A DNA stretch of 64,000 nucleotides from Akkermansiaceae bacterium UBA1506 (GCA_002323995.1 DCQY01000126.1:1-64000), one strand, 5' to 3'; shown: positions 36,127 through 45,832, counted from the first letter of the stretch. Program-made: numbers and translations. The notes: a model not told the origin generated them from the sequence alone.

Positions 36127-36679
36127 ACAACTTGGCGGAGTTTTTCGAGTTGGATCCCACCGGTGCTAGTTGCCTCGACCGGAAAGAAAAAGATCTGGTC
36201 AAAGTTCACGTGGAGATGAATTCCTTCGATAATCGAAAGCTCTTCGAGCGAAGGGCTAGTACTGTCTCTAGTCCTTGTTTTCGTTCGGGACCGCGAAGGG
36301 ATATGCCCTGTGGCGGCTATTGAAGGGGATCCGTCAATAGTTGGCGTTTCTTTGATAAAGCGCCTTTTCGGGAAATGTGGTTTCAAACCGTTGGCTTCAC
36401 AGCCTTGGAAGAAAAAAGATTGAGATTTCGGCCCTCAAGAGGCTCTCGGTTAGCGGTTTGATGCGCCAAAAGAGAACGTCGACGCGTTAGAGCGTTGCCT
36501 CTCTTTGGCAAAAGGTCCCGAGGGTCTGCAGCGCAGAATCGTCAGCTTCAAGTGGTCTCATTGGTCTATTATCAAAGGAAACTGCTTATTGGCGGCTTTT
36601 GAGGACTTGAATTGCCTACTGTTTTCCCGGAAACTTTACCGGATTTTGGTGGTTTATCTCTATTAAGAAAGAGGCCATC
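36127..36679. other. Long intergenic region, no supported gene
   Basis: Over 550 bp between prfB and the GspL-like gene without a convincing coding frame. An 87-codon minus-strand frame (36123-36386) and a 63-codon plus-strand frame overlap each other and match nothing I know. An imperfect hairpin is visible: GCCAAAAGAGA (36465-36475) pairs with TCTCTTTGGC (36500-36509) with inner pairing AACG/CGTT. The region could hold a promoter, leader RNA or degraded gene. Confidence 0.5.
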
Positions 36680-37912
36680 GTGTCCTCGAAAACTATGTCC
36701 AACCTAACGATCGTATTGCCCGGCCCCGAAAAGGAATGGCTTCTATTCCAAGGCGAGAAGAAAACCTCACAGGGTTCTGACCTGAGAGACTTAATCGGCC
36801 ACCGAAGTGATGTCGTTGTTGGCTTCCCCTCTGACAAAGTGACAACCTTTCCCGTGGTGCTTCCGGAAACGGATGAGTCCCTGTATGACAGCATGATATA
36901 CTCCCAGTTGGAGAAGCGGGGACTGCTTGCCGGCCATGAGGGAGAGGTGCTTTACGACTATGAGATCGTAGGCAAGGGGCCGAAGGGAAATACGTTCGCG
37001 GTGTCAGTCGTTTCAGATGTTTCCAGTGAGTTGATCGATTCTAACGCAGCTGGATATGCTCCGGCGGCTTCGTTGCGCTCGGTGTCGCAAAATTCATGTT
37101 TGCTTTGGAAGGAGAAAGGAAGGCTCGTTCTGGCAATTTACAAAGGACGAGAACCAGTTCATCTCCAAGTTCTAAGCGGAGGTGACCGCCTTGGTCCAGC
37201 GATTGCGGGTGAGATCAATCTAATTCTCATGGGGCTGAAGGGGGACACTTGCATGGAGGATAGCATGCCGCAGGCTTTGGTTCTCGAAGTAGACGATGCG
37301 TCGGCTGATGAGCGCGGCTCGTTTGCTGAAGGTTTGAATCTAACCGTTCATCCGACTTCGAAGTCCCACGTCTCAATTGGCCGAATCAGTGAGCGATTTC
37401 TTCCGAGTGCCGTCATTCGGGCGCGTCGCAAGCGGAAGGCAAAGAGTCGGATTGCGGTGATTCTCGCAGTCCTGTTTGCCTGCTATGCCGTTGGACTGAG
37501 TGCGATGATCATCAAGAGTAACAACACGGTTGCAGAAATCGGATCTCTTGAGCGCCAGATCTCGATTGTTGAGCCGGATGTTGATTGGGTAGAGCGGGTG
37601 GATCAGCGTTGGAAGAACCTCGAGCCGGCATTTGAAAAGTCTTGGTTTCCGGTAGTGCAGCTCAGCCGAATCACTTCAGCCCTGCCGGGCAGCGGAGTGG
37701 TTATCCGAGAATATCGAACTTCGGGTCGCGGTATACGGGTTCAAGGTCAGGCTCGAGATGTGCAACTGGCGAATCGATTACTGGAAGACCTTCAGTCGAT
37801 GGCAGAATTTAATGCTTACGACTGGAGTATGCCGAATCCCAAGGTCGAGAAGAATAATACGGCAACATTCGAAATTACAGGAAAACCGAAAAATGCGGGA
37901 ACTGACAGTTAG
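36680..37912 (+). CDS. GspL / PilM-PilN-like inner-membrane protein
   Basis: A 410-residue protein combining an actin-like N-terminal part (residues 10-240), one membrane helix (about 253-272, RIAVILAVLFACYAVGLSAMII) and a PilN/GspL-like C-terminal domain (QLSRITSALPGSGVVIREYRT, IRVQGQARDVQLANRLLEDL). Such proteins link the cytoplasmic ATPase to the membrane platform in type II secretion or type IV pili. It starts with GTG preceded by AAAGAGG at good spacing. It overlaps the next gene by 20 bases. The exact system (T2SS or pilus) is not settled by this window. Confidence 0.83.
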   Translation: MSSKTMSNLTIVLPGPEKEWLLFQGEKKTSQGSDLRDLIGHRSDVVVGFPSDKVTTFPVVLPETDESLYDSMIYSQLEKRGLLAGHEGEVLYDYEIVGKGPKGNTFAVSVVSDVSSELIDSNAAGYAPAASLRSVSQNSCLLWKEKGRLVLAIYKGREPVHLQVLSGGDRLGPAIAGEINLILMGLKGDTCMEDSMPQALVLEVDDASADERGSFAEGLNLTVHPTSKSHVSIGRISERFLPSAVIRARRKRKAKSRIAVILAVLFACYAVGLSAMIIKSNNTVAEIGSLERQISIVEPDVDWVERVDQRWKNLEPAFEKSWFPVVQLSRITSALPGSGVVIREYRTSGRGIRVQGQARDVQLANRLLEDLQSMAEFNAYDWSMPNPKVEKNNTATFEITGKPKNAGTDS

Positions 37913-38489
37913 AGAAAAAGTCCTTTTAGGGGCTTGTATTGGAGCGATTTTTATCGCGGTGAATGGGTTTGCGGCGCGGTCTATTCTCAAAAATCTATCG
38001 GGTGGAGACGGTGAAATTCGCAGCCTTCGCAGTCAGCTCGCGGATCATGAAATGCGGCTGGAAGACGCTCCGGCAGCTGAAGCTCGCGAAAAATGGCTCA
38101 GCGAGATGATGCCTAGATTGGGAGACTCGACTTTGGGAAAGGAGCAAGGCGATTTACTGCAAGCACTGCAGGATGAGTGTTTTGAGCGCAAGTTGACGAT
38201 TGAAAGACAAAGCCTACAGGAGATTGAGTATAACAATTTTTACACCGAGGTTGCTGTTCGGCTCGAGATCAAGGGAGACGAAGCGGTGGTGACCGAGTGG
38301 TTGACCACGCTTCAAGGCCCCGAAAAATTCCAAGTGATCAAGAATCTGGAGATTGAGCTCGACCTTCGTTCCCGTGAACCGGAGCCGCAGGCAGAGTGCG
38401 AAATTACCGTGGCAAAATGGTTTGTTCCCGACTCCTCCGGCGTCTCGCCGGCAGAAGCTGACAGGGCGAATTCGGATGAGCAGGGCTGA
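37893..38489 (+). CDS. GspM/PilO-like inner-membrane protein
   Basis: A 198-residue protein with one N-terminal membrane helix (about residues 10-30, VLLGACIGAIFIAVNGFAA) preceded by a short basic cytoplasmic stretch, then a coiled coil (about 35-60) and a small alpha/beta domain. This is the layout of GspM or PilO, which dimerise with GspL or PilN. The ATG at 37893 lies inside the end of the GspL-like gene, consistent with coupling. The frame opens further upstream at 37758 but that part overlaps the previous gene. Confidence 0.8.
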   Translation: MRELTVREKVLLGACIGAIFIAVNGFAARSILKNLSGGDGEIRSLRSQLADHEMRLEDAPAAEAREKWLSEMMPRLGDSTLGKEQGDLLQALQDECFERKLTIERQSLQEIEYNNFYTEVAVRLEIKGDEAVVTEWLTTLQGPEKFQVIKNLEIELDLRSREPEPQAECEITVAKWFVPDSSGVSPAEADRANSDEQG

Positions 38490-38517
38490 ATGCAGAACCT
38501 AGGCAGGGAGGTAGTAA

Positions 38518-39222
38518 ATGAAACTAAGAACGAGGTGGCCGGTAGTAGCGGCAATAATGGCTGCGGCTGCCCTCTCATTGAGTGCTGGGGAAAGCGAATT
38601 ATTGGTCTTTGCCGGTGTCGAAGGTCCCTCAAGTCTTGAAGTAGCCGACTTTGCTGCGTTGAAAGGAGCGAGCCCGTTTGTTCGAATCCTAAATCCTGCT
38701 GAAATCTACACATTGAAAGGAGTCGCCAGAGTCGATGAAGAACATTTGGCAACTCTCTACAATCGAGAGACTAAAAAATCCGTTGTTGTGTCTCCAAAAG
38801 AAGCTAGTGATGAAGGGATTCAGTTGATCCAAGTTGCGGGTGGCCAGGGCTTAGAGGGAGTGACCGCAACGGTTTCTTTTGCGGGAGAGGAGGTGGAACT
38901 CAAATACCAGTTGGAAGGCCTCAACATGGGTCCCCGTGGCCCCGGAGGTCCACAGCGAAGTAAAGGTGGAGACGATGGGAACGGCGAGCGCCGCGGCCCT
39001 TCCAGAGAGGATATCGAGAGATACCAGAAACTCAGTGAAGAGACGCGGAATCAGTTAAAGCAGTATATTGGGCACGTGATGAAGACTTACCCTAATCTCT
39101 CTCGCGAGGAGCGTGGAAACATGATTCGTGGAGCAATGATCAGGTTGGGTGACGGAAAGCCCCTCGATTTTGCTCAACCAAGCAACAGCGGGGGGCAGCC
39201 GTCGCCGCAGCAGCGACGATGA
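38518..39222 (+). CDS. Small exported protein, GspC-like fold suspected
   Basis: A 234-residue exported protein with signal peptide (residues 1-24) preceded by the strong RBS GGGAGG. Residues 55-140 (IYTLKGVARVDEEHLATLYN, KSVVVSP, IQLIQVAGG, EEVELKYQLEG) follow the strand order of GspC homology-region domains. The C-terminal 90 residues are glycine/proline-rich then helical. It follows the GspL- and GspM-like genes by 28 bp, where a GspC-type clamp protein would be expected. It is paralogous to 225-881. The GspC reading is inference; a pilotin-like or unrelated role is possible. Confidence 0.7.
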   Translation: MKLRTRWPVVAAIMAAAALSLSAGESELLVFAGVEGPSSLEVADFAALKGASPFVRILNPAEIYTLKGVARVDEEHLATLYNRETKKSVVVSPKEASDEGIQLIQVAGGQGLEGVTATVSFAGEEVELKYQLEGLNMGPRGPGGPQRSKGGDDGNGERRGPSREDIERYQKLSEETRNQLKQYIGHVMKTYPNLSREERGNMIRGAMIRLGDGKPLDFAQPSNSGGQPSPQQRR

Positions 39223-39243
39223 TCGCTGGCGCAGCGGTAATGA

Positions 39244-41727
39244 TTAATCCCTGTTGAGGCGAATTGCACCAATATCCATCATCCGCGGCATTATATTTTC
39301 GCCTGCGGTGAGAACCAAGGTGTAAATCTCACCCTTTTTCAGGTTTACTGTTCCATCCAATTTGATGTGGCTGAACGAAGAAAGGTCGCTGGTCTCCGCG
39401 GAGCTTCCTTTAAAAACTTGGTCTGCCACATAGATAATGAAATCGCTGGGCTCCTTTTCTAAAGAGGATTGTTTAACTTCAAATGTGTAGGCACCGGAGT
39501 CCTGGATCTTGAAGTTCCACGAAAACCAGGTATCCCGCGAGGTCCAATCCGTGATCGATCCGAGAGAAGAGTTGATTGCTGCTTTCTGATCACCTTGAAA
39601 GCTGCCTAAATTACCGGTAAGCTCCTCGCCTGCGGCAATTGTCTTTACGGAATTGATGGATGTTTCCATCGTAGCAACAGTGCCCCTAGTAACTGATTTG
39701 AGATCTTCATCGTTGTTCCAACTGCGAAGGAGTTGGAGAGTCTCAGGGTGAGGATATTGAAGAAGATTGCCGACAAGGCGGCGCAGACTATTCTGGTCAT
39801 TGATTCTGCGGGCCGCACTGTCCCACGTTGCAATTTTCTCTTCGAGATTCTCGGGTCCTGGCAATGTTACAAGTCTGGCGAGAGCCCGACCTGCGATGAC
39901 CTGAAGGCTTCGATCATCAGTGTTGTCGATGATAGCCTCGACCTGAGGGATTGGAGAGCGGTTGCTCCAAGTCAGGTAGGCACTGATAGCGTCGCGCTGG
40001 TAGTCGAGATCTTTCTTTTGATTGAAGATGCTGGAAAGACGTGTTTGCACCTCATCAGTAGCGAGGGCCCCCAGTATTCGAAAAAGACTTTTTCGTTCGT
40101 CACTTTCAGCATTGGAAAGCCTCGTAAGAATATCTCCGATATACTCCTTCTGCTTTTTGCTGTGGCGCAGAAGATTAAGCGCAAGTCCCTCAATGGTGCG
40201 ACGAACTTGTGTTTCTCGATTGCTCTCAAGAAGTTTCAGGATTTCCGGAAGATTTTCGTCTTCTGCCAATTTGCCGGCCGCAGCGATAAACTGGAGTTGC
40301 TCCTCTTCCTTGCTTGCTGATGGAACGTATCTGAGAATTGTGGGGAGAGCTGACGAGTAACCTTTATCAGCGAGAACTGAAGAAAGGTGAACGCGCAGGG
40401 AATTTGATTTAGCATCTTGTAGTTCGCTGAAAATCGCTTCGTTGACTCCTGCTCCTTCGAGCAGGTGAAGAACCTTTAAGGCATTGGTTCTGAGCCCTCC
40501 CGGTGCGCCTGAGTCCGAAAGGATATCGACAGCATCTTCGACATCTTTTGCTGTTCCGAAAACCTCTTCAAGTAAGGCCATGTCCGCAATTCGGGATTGC
40601 TTCCTGATCTCGCTAATTTTGCTGATGATACCGATGGCGGTTAGGATTGCGATGCCTCCCGCAACGCTTCCCATAATGATCCACTTTGTCTTGTTATTCG
40701 AAGGAGGCTTGGGACGATGATGAGGGGGCCGTGCGGTCGTTCTGGATGCAGCGACCGCGGGCGGATTGGGAGAGGTCCCTACGATTAGTGCCTGCGGCGC
40801 CGAGGCCTGCTTTGCCGCGGTGACAATTTTGATTTGCCCTGTTGTAACATCTAAGGCGCCTTCCACGGGAAGTGCTTTGACAGGGACAGCCTCAGCGACT
40901 TCCAGATCCTGCGGCCATCGTTGAAGAGCGTCCTTCGCGTTAGCGGGGCGATGCTCAACGTTCCGATTGATCAGCCACATTACCCACTGACAAATTGAAG
41001 GGGCAATATCGGGGCGGATCTGATCGAGCGGAACCACCTTGTGTTGCAGGTGAGAGTTCATAACCTGCGGCGCGGTTTCGCCGTTGAATGGATACTGGCC
41101 GGTTAAGGCATTGTAGTAAACGCAGCCCATCTGGTAGAGGTCAGTACGTGCGTCAAGCGCACTTCGCTCAAACTGTTCTGGAGCCATGAAGAAGATCGAA
41201 CCAAGAACTGATTCTTCTTGATCCATCGTTTGTATAGACGGCGTTTTGCTGAACTTGGCGAGACCGAAGTCGAGAATCTTAGTCTGAAATTTCCCAGAGG
41301 CTTGCCAAATCACCATTATGTTGGTGGGCTTGATGTCTCGGTGAATCACATCATTTGCCTGAGCAGAGATGAGTGCCTCCATTGTCTGATAGACCACTTC
41401 TGTGAAGTCCTCCTCGGTAAGGACACCGCGTTCGACCGTTTCGTCGAGAGTTTCCCCCTTGAGAAGTTCCATTACGACAAAACCGCCTTGTTCGTCCTGA
41501 CCAACGTCGAAAACGGTTATGATATTAGGGTGGTTGAGGCTAGATAGGGTCTGTGCTTCTGAAATCAGCTTGCCCGCAGCCTCCTTGACTTCCTCGTCAG
41601 TCGCTTGGCCTGCGGTCAGAACCCGCTTGATCGCTACTTCTCGCTGCAATTGCGTGTCGAAAGCTTTATAAACTGCTCCGAGGCCGCCTTTGCCGATCTG
41701 TTCGCGAATTTCGTAGCGACTACTCAT
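39244..41727 (-). CDS. Membrane Ser/Thr kinase with HEAT-like repeats
   Basis: An 827-residue protein. A Hanks-type kinase domain (residues 5-265) has GKGGLGAVY, AIKR lysine, HRDIKPTN and DFGLAK. A proline-rich linker leads to one membrane helix (about 350-370). The extracytoplasmic part has helical HEAT-like repeats (about 380-660, e.g. EILKLLESNRETQVRRTIEGLAL) and a C-terminal beta-sandwich module (about 690-827) resembling carbohydrate-binding or PA14-like folds. It may sense an envelope signal and phosphorylate cytosolic targets. It is convergent with the GspC-like gene 21 bp away. Confidence 0.9.
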   Translation of the reverse strand: MSSRYEIREQIGKGGLGAVYKAFDTQLQREVAIKRVLTAGQATDEEVKEAAGKLISEAQTLSSLNHPNIITVFDVGQDEQGGFVVMELLKGETLDETVERGVLTEEDFTEVVYQTMEALISAQANDVIHRDIKPTNIMVIWQASGKFQTKILDFGLAKFSKTPSIQTMDQEESVLGSIFFMAPEQFERSALDARTDLYQMGCVYYNALTGQYPFNGETAPQVMNSHLQHKVVPLDQIRPDIAPSICQWVMWLINRNVEHRPANAKDALQRWPQDLEVAEAVPVKALPVEGALDVTTGQIKIVTAAKQASAPQALIVGTSPNPPAVAASRTTARPPHHRPKPPSNNKTKWIIMGSVAGGIAILTAIGIISKISEIRKQSRIADMALLEEVFGTAKDVEDAVDILSDSGAPGGLRTNALKVLHLLEGAGVNEAIFSELQDAKSNSLRVHLSSVLADKGYSSALPTILRYVPSASKEEEQLQFIAAAGKLAEDENLPEILKLLESNRETQVRRTIEGLALNLLRHSKKQKEYIGDILTRLSNAESDERKSLFRILGALATDEVQTRLSSIFNQKKDLDYQRDAISAYLTWSNRSPIPQVEAIIDNTDDRSLQVIAGRALARLVTLPGPENLEEKIATWDSAARRINDQNSLRRLVGNLLQYPHPETLQLLRSWNNDEDLKSVTRGTVATMETSINSVKTIAAGEELTGNLGSFQGDQKAAINSSLGSITDWTSRDTWFSWNFKIQDSGAYTFEVKQSSLEKEPSDFIIYVADQVFKGSSAETSDLSSFSHIKLDGTVNLKKGEIYTLVLTAGENIMPRMMDIGAIRLNRD

Positions 41728-41937
41728 TGACTTGCGGAGCTAAAAAGCGATTGGTGGGACTTCCAAGGCCCTTTTCGAACATAAGGGTCATTATAAATTT
41801 TTCACGAAAATTTGAGCGTTTTTCTGTTCATTGTTCGGCGGACTTCAGTGATATAGGAGTGCCTTAACGTCTTGGGTCGATTTCAGTTCGGAAAACAGTT
41901 GGCGTGACGTCGGGTTCGTCCTAATTTGGAATCATCT

Positions 41938-43686
41938 ATGACACGTGAAGACTTGGTGGAAATTCTCGAAGAAATTGCCATCCTGCTTGAATTAAAAGGG
42001 GAGAATCCGTTCAAGATCCGTGCTTATCGTAGCGGAGCCGAGACGGTGCGTCTGTATCCGGGCGATATTGCTGCACTCGCACGTGAGGGAGAGCTTCGAG
42101 GGATTAAAGGGCTGGGTGACGCGCTGCAACAGAAACTTCATGAGCTCGCTTCGACGGGGAAGCTCGAATACTATGAGAAGTTGAAGGGGGAGTTTCCGGA
42201 GACGCTTTTTGATTTGTTCGGTATTCAGGGTCTCGGGCCGAAAAAAATCAAGGCCGTCTATGAAGCTCTCGGGGTCGACTCAATTCCCCACTTGAAGAAG
42301 GTTTGTCAGTCGGGTGAAATCGCGAATTTGAGTGGCTTTGGAGAGAAAACGGCTCAGAAGATTCTGGAAGCTATCGCCTTCAAGGAACAGAACGCAGACC
42401 GGTTTCGGCTCGGTGATGTGGCATCACCTGTCATGATGATCATCGATGCTTTGAAGCAACATCCTGATTGTTTCCGAGTCGAAGCAGCGGGAAGTTTTCG
42501 CAGGGCGAAAGAGACGGTTCATGACGTAGATTTTCTTGCAGCATCAAGTAAGCCGAAGGCTTTAATTGATTATTTTGTCGATCAGGAGTGGGTTAGCCGA
42601 GTCATAGCGCAAGGCGCAACCAAGGCGAGTATCAATCTTGAGAACGGACTTCAGTGCGATTTGCGTGTTGTCAGTAATGACGAATACGCTTGTGCGTTGG
42701 CTTATTTCACAGGCAGCAAAGAGCACAATGTTGCAATGCGTGGAAGAGCCTTGGAGCGTGGCTACACCTTAAACGAATATCGCCTGGCCGTGAAGGAGGG
42801 AGGCGATGCCGTGGAGCCTCCAGTGTTCGAAAATGAAGAGCAGCTTTTTCAGTTCCTTGGTTTGGACTATGTGCCGCCGGAGATGCGAGAGAATACCGGC
42901 GAAGTTGAAGCCGCTAGTGAGGGAAGTCTTCCTGAGCTTGTGGCGCTGGAAAACCTTCGCGGCACCTTTCACAATCACACGACGGCCAGTGACGGGCAGA
43001 ATTCTCTTCGGGAGATGGCCGAGGCGGCTATTGATCTTGGCTTCCAATATCTTGGTATAGCGGATCACTCAAAGAGTTCGTTTCAAGCCAACGGGTTGAA
43101 TGAAAGCAGATTAAGGTCGCAGATTGCTGAGATAGCATCTCTTAACTCCGAGTATAAGGCGCAAGGCCAAAACTTCCGCCTGATAGCGGGAAATGAGGTT
43201 GATATCCTCAAGGACGGCTCGCTTGATTTTGATGATGAGATTTTAGACGAGTTGGATTATGTGGTAGCATCGGTTCACAACGCGATGACTCTCTCTGAGT
43301 CTGATATGACCGATCGAATTATTAGGGCGGTTCAGAACCCTCACGTCACCATGCTTGGCCACCTGACGGGACGCCTCTTGCTGAAGCGAGAGCCTTACGC
43401 TGTTGATGTAGCAGCTGTCATCGAGGCTTGTGCAGACACGCGAACGATTATCGAACTCAACTGTAGCCCGTGGCGTCTCGACATGGATTGGCGCTGGTGG
43501 AAGTTTGCTAAGGAGAAGGGCGTGAAGTGTTCCATTAATCCGGACGCTCATCGCGCTTCCTCTCTGGAGTATTTATGGTTCGGAGCTCGTATTGCTCGGA
43601 AAGGATGGCTGACCCGCCGCGACGTAGTAAATACCCTGACGCTCCACGAGATTGAGGCATTCCTTGATCTGGATCCTGTATCATGA
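41938..43686 (+). CDS. polX: Family X DNA polymerase with PHP domain (PolX)
   Basis: A 582-residue repair polymerase. N-terminal helix-hairpin-helix region (GIKGLGDALQQKL, GIQGLGPKKIKAVYE), a nucleotidyltransferase site AAGSFRRAKETVHDVDFLA (about residues 185-203, with DVD), and a C-terminal PHP domain starting at HNHTTASDG (about 345). PolX fills short gaps in base-excision repair, and the PHP domain has 3'-5' exonuclease or related phosphoesterase activity. A TTG at 41926 is possible; the ATG at 41938 is preferred. It overlaps the next gene by ATGA. Confidence 0.93.
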   Translation: MTREDLVEILEEIAILLELKGENPFKIRAYRSGAETVRLYPGDIAALAREGELRGIKGLGDALQQKLHELASTGKLEYYEKLKGEFPETLFDLFGIQGLGPKKIKAVYEALGVDSIPHLKKVCQSGEIANLSGFGEKTAQKILEAIAFKEQNADRFRLGDVASPVMMIIDALKQHPDCFRVEAAGSFRRAKETVHDVDFLAASSKPKALIDYFVDQEWVSRVIAQGATKASINLENGLQCDLRVVSNDEYACALAYFTGSKEHNVAMRGRALERGYTLNEYRLAVKEGGDAVEPPVFENEEQLFQFLGLDYVPPEMRENTGEVEAASEGSLPELVALENLRGTFHNHTTASDGQNSLREMAEAAIDLGFQYLGIADHSKSSFQANGLNESRLRSQIAEIASLNSEYKAQGQNFRLIAGNEVDILKDGSLDFDDEILDELDYVVASVHNAMTLSESDMTDRIIRAVQNPHVTMLGHLTGRLLLKREPYAVDVAAVIEACADTRTIIELNCSPWRLDMDWRWWKFAKEKGVKCSINPDAHRASSLEYLWFGARIARKGWLTRRDVVNTLTLHEIEAFLDLDPVS

Positions 43687-44702
43687 GGCGGTTTGTCTTG
43701 AAACAAAATGGTGATGGATGCGCTGAGATAGTGTCGGACGAATGCGATCTTCTGCCCCCGGCACTCGGTGAGGTAGAAGTCAGGATGGAAGCTTGTTCGT
43801 TGAATTACCGTGACTTGTTGATGAAGTCGGGTCTTTCAGCTTCGGGCGGTGAAGGGAACGTGGTCCCTCTCTCAGATGGGGCCGGAATTATCTCAGCACT
43901 GGGGGAAGGGGTGGAGCGGTTTAAGGTGGGAGATCGTGTCGCTCTTACATTTTTTCGTGACTGGGAAGATGGACCATTTGAGATGCGATATCACAAGGCT
44001 GCTCGCGGAGGTTCTTGCGATGGTGTACTCTCCGAGTCAGTGTTGGCACCGGCACACAGTGTCGTGAAAGTGCCGGATCATTTGACGACTGTGGAGGCCG
44101 CTACTTTGCCATGCGCTGCTCTAACAGCTTGGCACGCGCTCATGGAAAGAAGCCGTCCAGTTGCGCCTGGAGATACTGTGCTTTGCCTTGGTACTGGCGG
44201 GGTTTCAATCTTTGCCCTGCAGATTGCGAAGGCGGCCGGAGCGAAAGTTTTTATCACGAGTAGTTCTGATAGAAAATTGGCCCGTGCCGAAGAGTTGGGC
44301 GCTGATGCAGGGATTAACTATCTCAAGCATGTTGCTTGGGAGGAGCAGGTAAAGGATTTGACCGATGGGCGTGGAGTCGACCGGGTTATTGAAGTAGGTG
44401 GGCCCGGGACGATTGAGCGTTCGATTGGCGCAGTTGCTGTGGGAGGAGCGATTTCTCTTATCGGGGTTTTGACGGGGTTTGAATCTTCTCATCTTGGCCT
44501 GTTTCCTCTCGTGACCCATAATGCCGATCTAAGTGGTATCTATGTGGGTAGCCGAGCTATGTTTGAGCGAATGAATGCCTTCTTGGCGCAACATAGGATT
44601 CGCCCGATAATCGACGAAGAGTTCGCCTTTCAGAATGCATTGAAGGCATACGGAGTAATGAAAGATGCCGGTCACTTTGGAAAGCTTGTTGTTACGATTT
44701 AG
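43683..44702 (+). CDS. MDR-family NAD(P)-dependent oxidoreductase
   Basis: A 339-residue medium-chain dehydrogenase/reductase. GroES-like N-terminus (YRDLLMKSGLSASGG), dinucleotide loop CLGTGGVSIFALQIAKAAG (about 172-190) and DGRGVDRVIEVGGPGT. The structural zinc ligands and catalytic zinc cysteine are not evident, so it resembles quinone or enone oxidoreductases more than zinc alcohol dehydrogenases. Substrate unknown. Its ATG overlaps the polX stop. Confidence 0.9.
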   Translation: MRRFVLKQNGDGCAEIVSDECDLLPPALGEVEVRMEACSLNYRDLLMKSGLSASGGEGNVVPLSDGAGIISALGEGVERFKVGDRVALTFFRDWEDGPFEMRYHKAARGGSCDGVLSESVLAPAHSVVKVPDHLTTVEAATLPCAALTAWHALMERSRPVAPGDTVLCLGTGGVSIFALQIAKAAGAKVFITSSSDRKLARAEELGADAGINYLKHVAWEEQVKDLTDGRGVDRVIEVGGPGTIERSIGAVAVGGAISLIGVLTGFESSHLGLFPLVTHNADLSGIYVGSRAMFERMNAFLAQHRIRPIIDEEFAFQNALKAYGVMKDAGHFGKLVVTI

Positions 44703-44864
44703 GGTGACGAAAGTAGCAGTCATCTCAAAGGTCGTCAGATGGCTCTTGATTCTTCTCAAAATGAAGAGAACCACCTTTGCTTCTTTCCGAAGCGATACAA
44801 TCAGATCTTAATCACTCCGGCAGCGTCGCTGCGGAAGTTGACTAACCATAATTTATGGCCTTCC

Positions 44865-45749
44865 TCAATTTAGTTTAAGGCGGTTGCCTGTGATTTTGCC
44901 CGTCGAACCAAGAGGTAGCGGTTCATGATGTGAAATATGTCCGGCAGGCAGTCCTTTAAGCACGGGAAAATTCGCGTCGCAGAAGTGGCTTCTAAATACA
45001 TCGTCCGTGGTGACCCCATCCTGTCCCGGTTCCCCTTCAGTGAACGCGCCCAGAACGAGGCCTTGTAATTGATCAAACCATCCGGCCTGCTTTAGGGTTG
45101 TTAACATTCGGTCGATTCGATAGGGCCGCTCTCCGACATCTTCGATAAAGAGAATTGAACCCTCTAATTCGGGAGCATAAGGAGTTCCGTTCAGTGCCGT
45201 CAGTACTGCTAAATTACCGCCGATCAGAGTTCCTTCGGCCTCTTGCGAGAAGCTGTTTAAAGATGCTAAATCCCATTGCAAAGTAGCCCCTGGGTCTTCG
45301 AGCGCATTGATCCACAGTTGTCGGATTGTGTCGCTGGCCTTACTCAAGGCTGCTACCATGGGCGCATGGATCGAGCGAACCTCCTGCGATGCCCATAGAG
45401 AGTGCAGCGCAGTGATGTCGGAAAAGCCGATAACCATTTTGTTCGATTGAGCGACTTGGGACAGGTCGATTCCAGGAAGCAGGCGCGTCGTTCCATAGCC
45501 TCCTCGAGCGCACAGAATCGCATCCACCTCAGGATCAGCGATAGCAGCATTTAATTCACCGAGACGGTGCTGATCGCTACCCGCAAAGTAGCCTTCCGTG
45601 GAGAAGATTTCGGGGGAATGAGTGATTTCATAGCGTTCGCGCAGCCACGAAACACCCTCTTGGAACGCTTCGTGATCAAAAGGTCCGGCAGGGGCTACGA
45701 TAGCAAGTCGGGATCCTTCAGTGACGGGGCGGGGCGACCTAGTTGTCAT
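44865..45749 (-). CDS. ldcA: LD-carboxypeptidase (S66 family)
   Basis: A 294-residue serine peptidase of the S66 family. IVAPAGPFD, CARGGYGTTRLLPGID (about 82-97) with the nucleophile region, VIGFSDITALH and the later GPLTLIGGNLAVL-like and LFIEDVGERPYRIDRML segments match LD-carboxypeptidase A. It removes the terminal D-alanine from murein tetrapeptides during peptidoglycan recycling, in the cytosol. The frame opens nine codons earlier with TTG; the ATG at 45749 is preferred. MccF-like self-immunity peptidases share the fold and cannot be excluded. Confidence 0.88.
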   Translation of the reverse strand: MTTRSPRPVTEGSRLAIVAPAGPFDHEAFQEGVSWLRERYEITHSPEIFSTEGYFAGSDQHRLGELNAAIADPEVDAILCARGGYGTTRLLPGIDLSQVAQSNKMVIGFSDITALHSLWASQEVRSIHAPMVAALSKASDTIRQLWINALEDPGATLQWDLASLNSFSQEAEGTLIGGNLAVLTALNGTPYAPELEGSILFIEDVGERPYRIDRMLTTLKQAGWFDQLQGLVLGAFTEGEPGQDGVTTDDVFRSHFCDANFPVLKGLPAGHISHHEPLPLGSTGKITGNRLKLN

Positions 45750-45832
45750 GGTAGCTTTGGAGCAACTCGTTTTCAAGAAAAGGGAACTAGGAAGCGATTG
45801 AGGAACAAATCAGAGCCTAATGAGCTTCTGAA

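Noticed and set aside
36123..36386. An 87-codon minus-strand frame after prfB.
   Set aside because: No family, overlaps prfB stop, and competes with another frame; kept only as part of the unexplained region.
41790..41795. A perfect TATAAT on the minus strand upstream of the HEAT-repeat kinase.
   Set aside because: No acceptable -35 box at 16-18 bases, so not called as a promoter.
44814..44838. A hairpin (CCGGCAGC/GCTGCGG) between the MDR and LD-carboxypeptidase genes.
   Set aside because: It has a bulge and no T run, so it is too weak to call a terminator.
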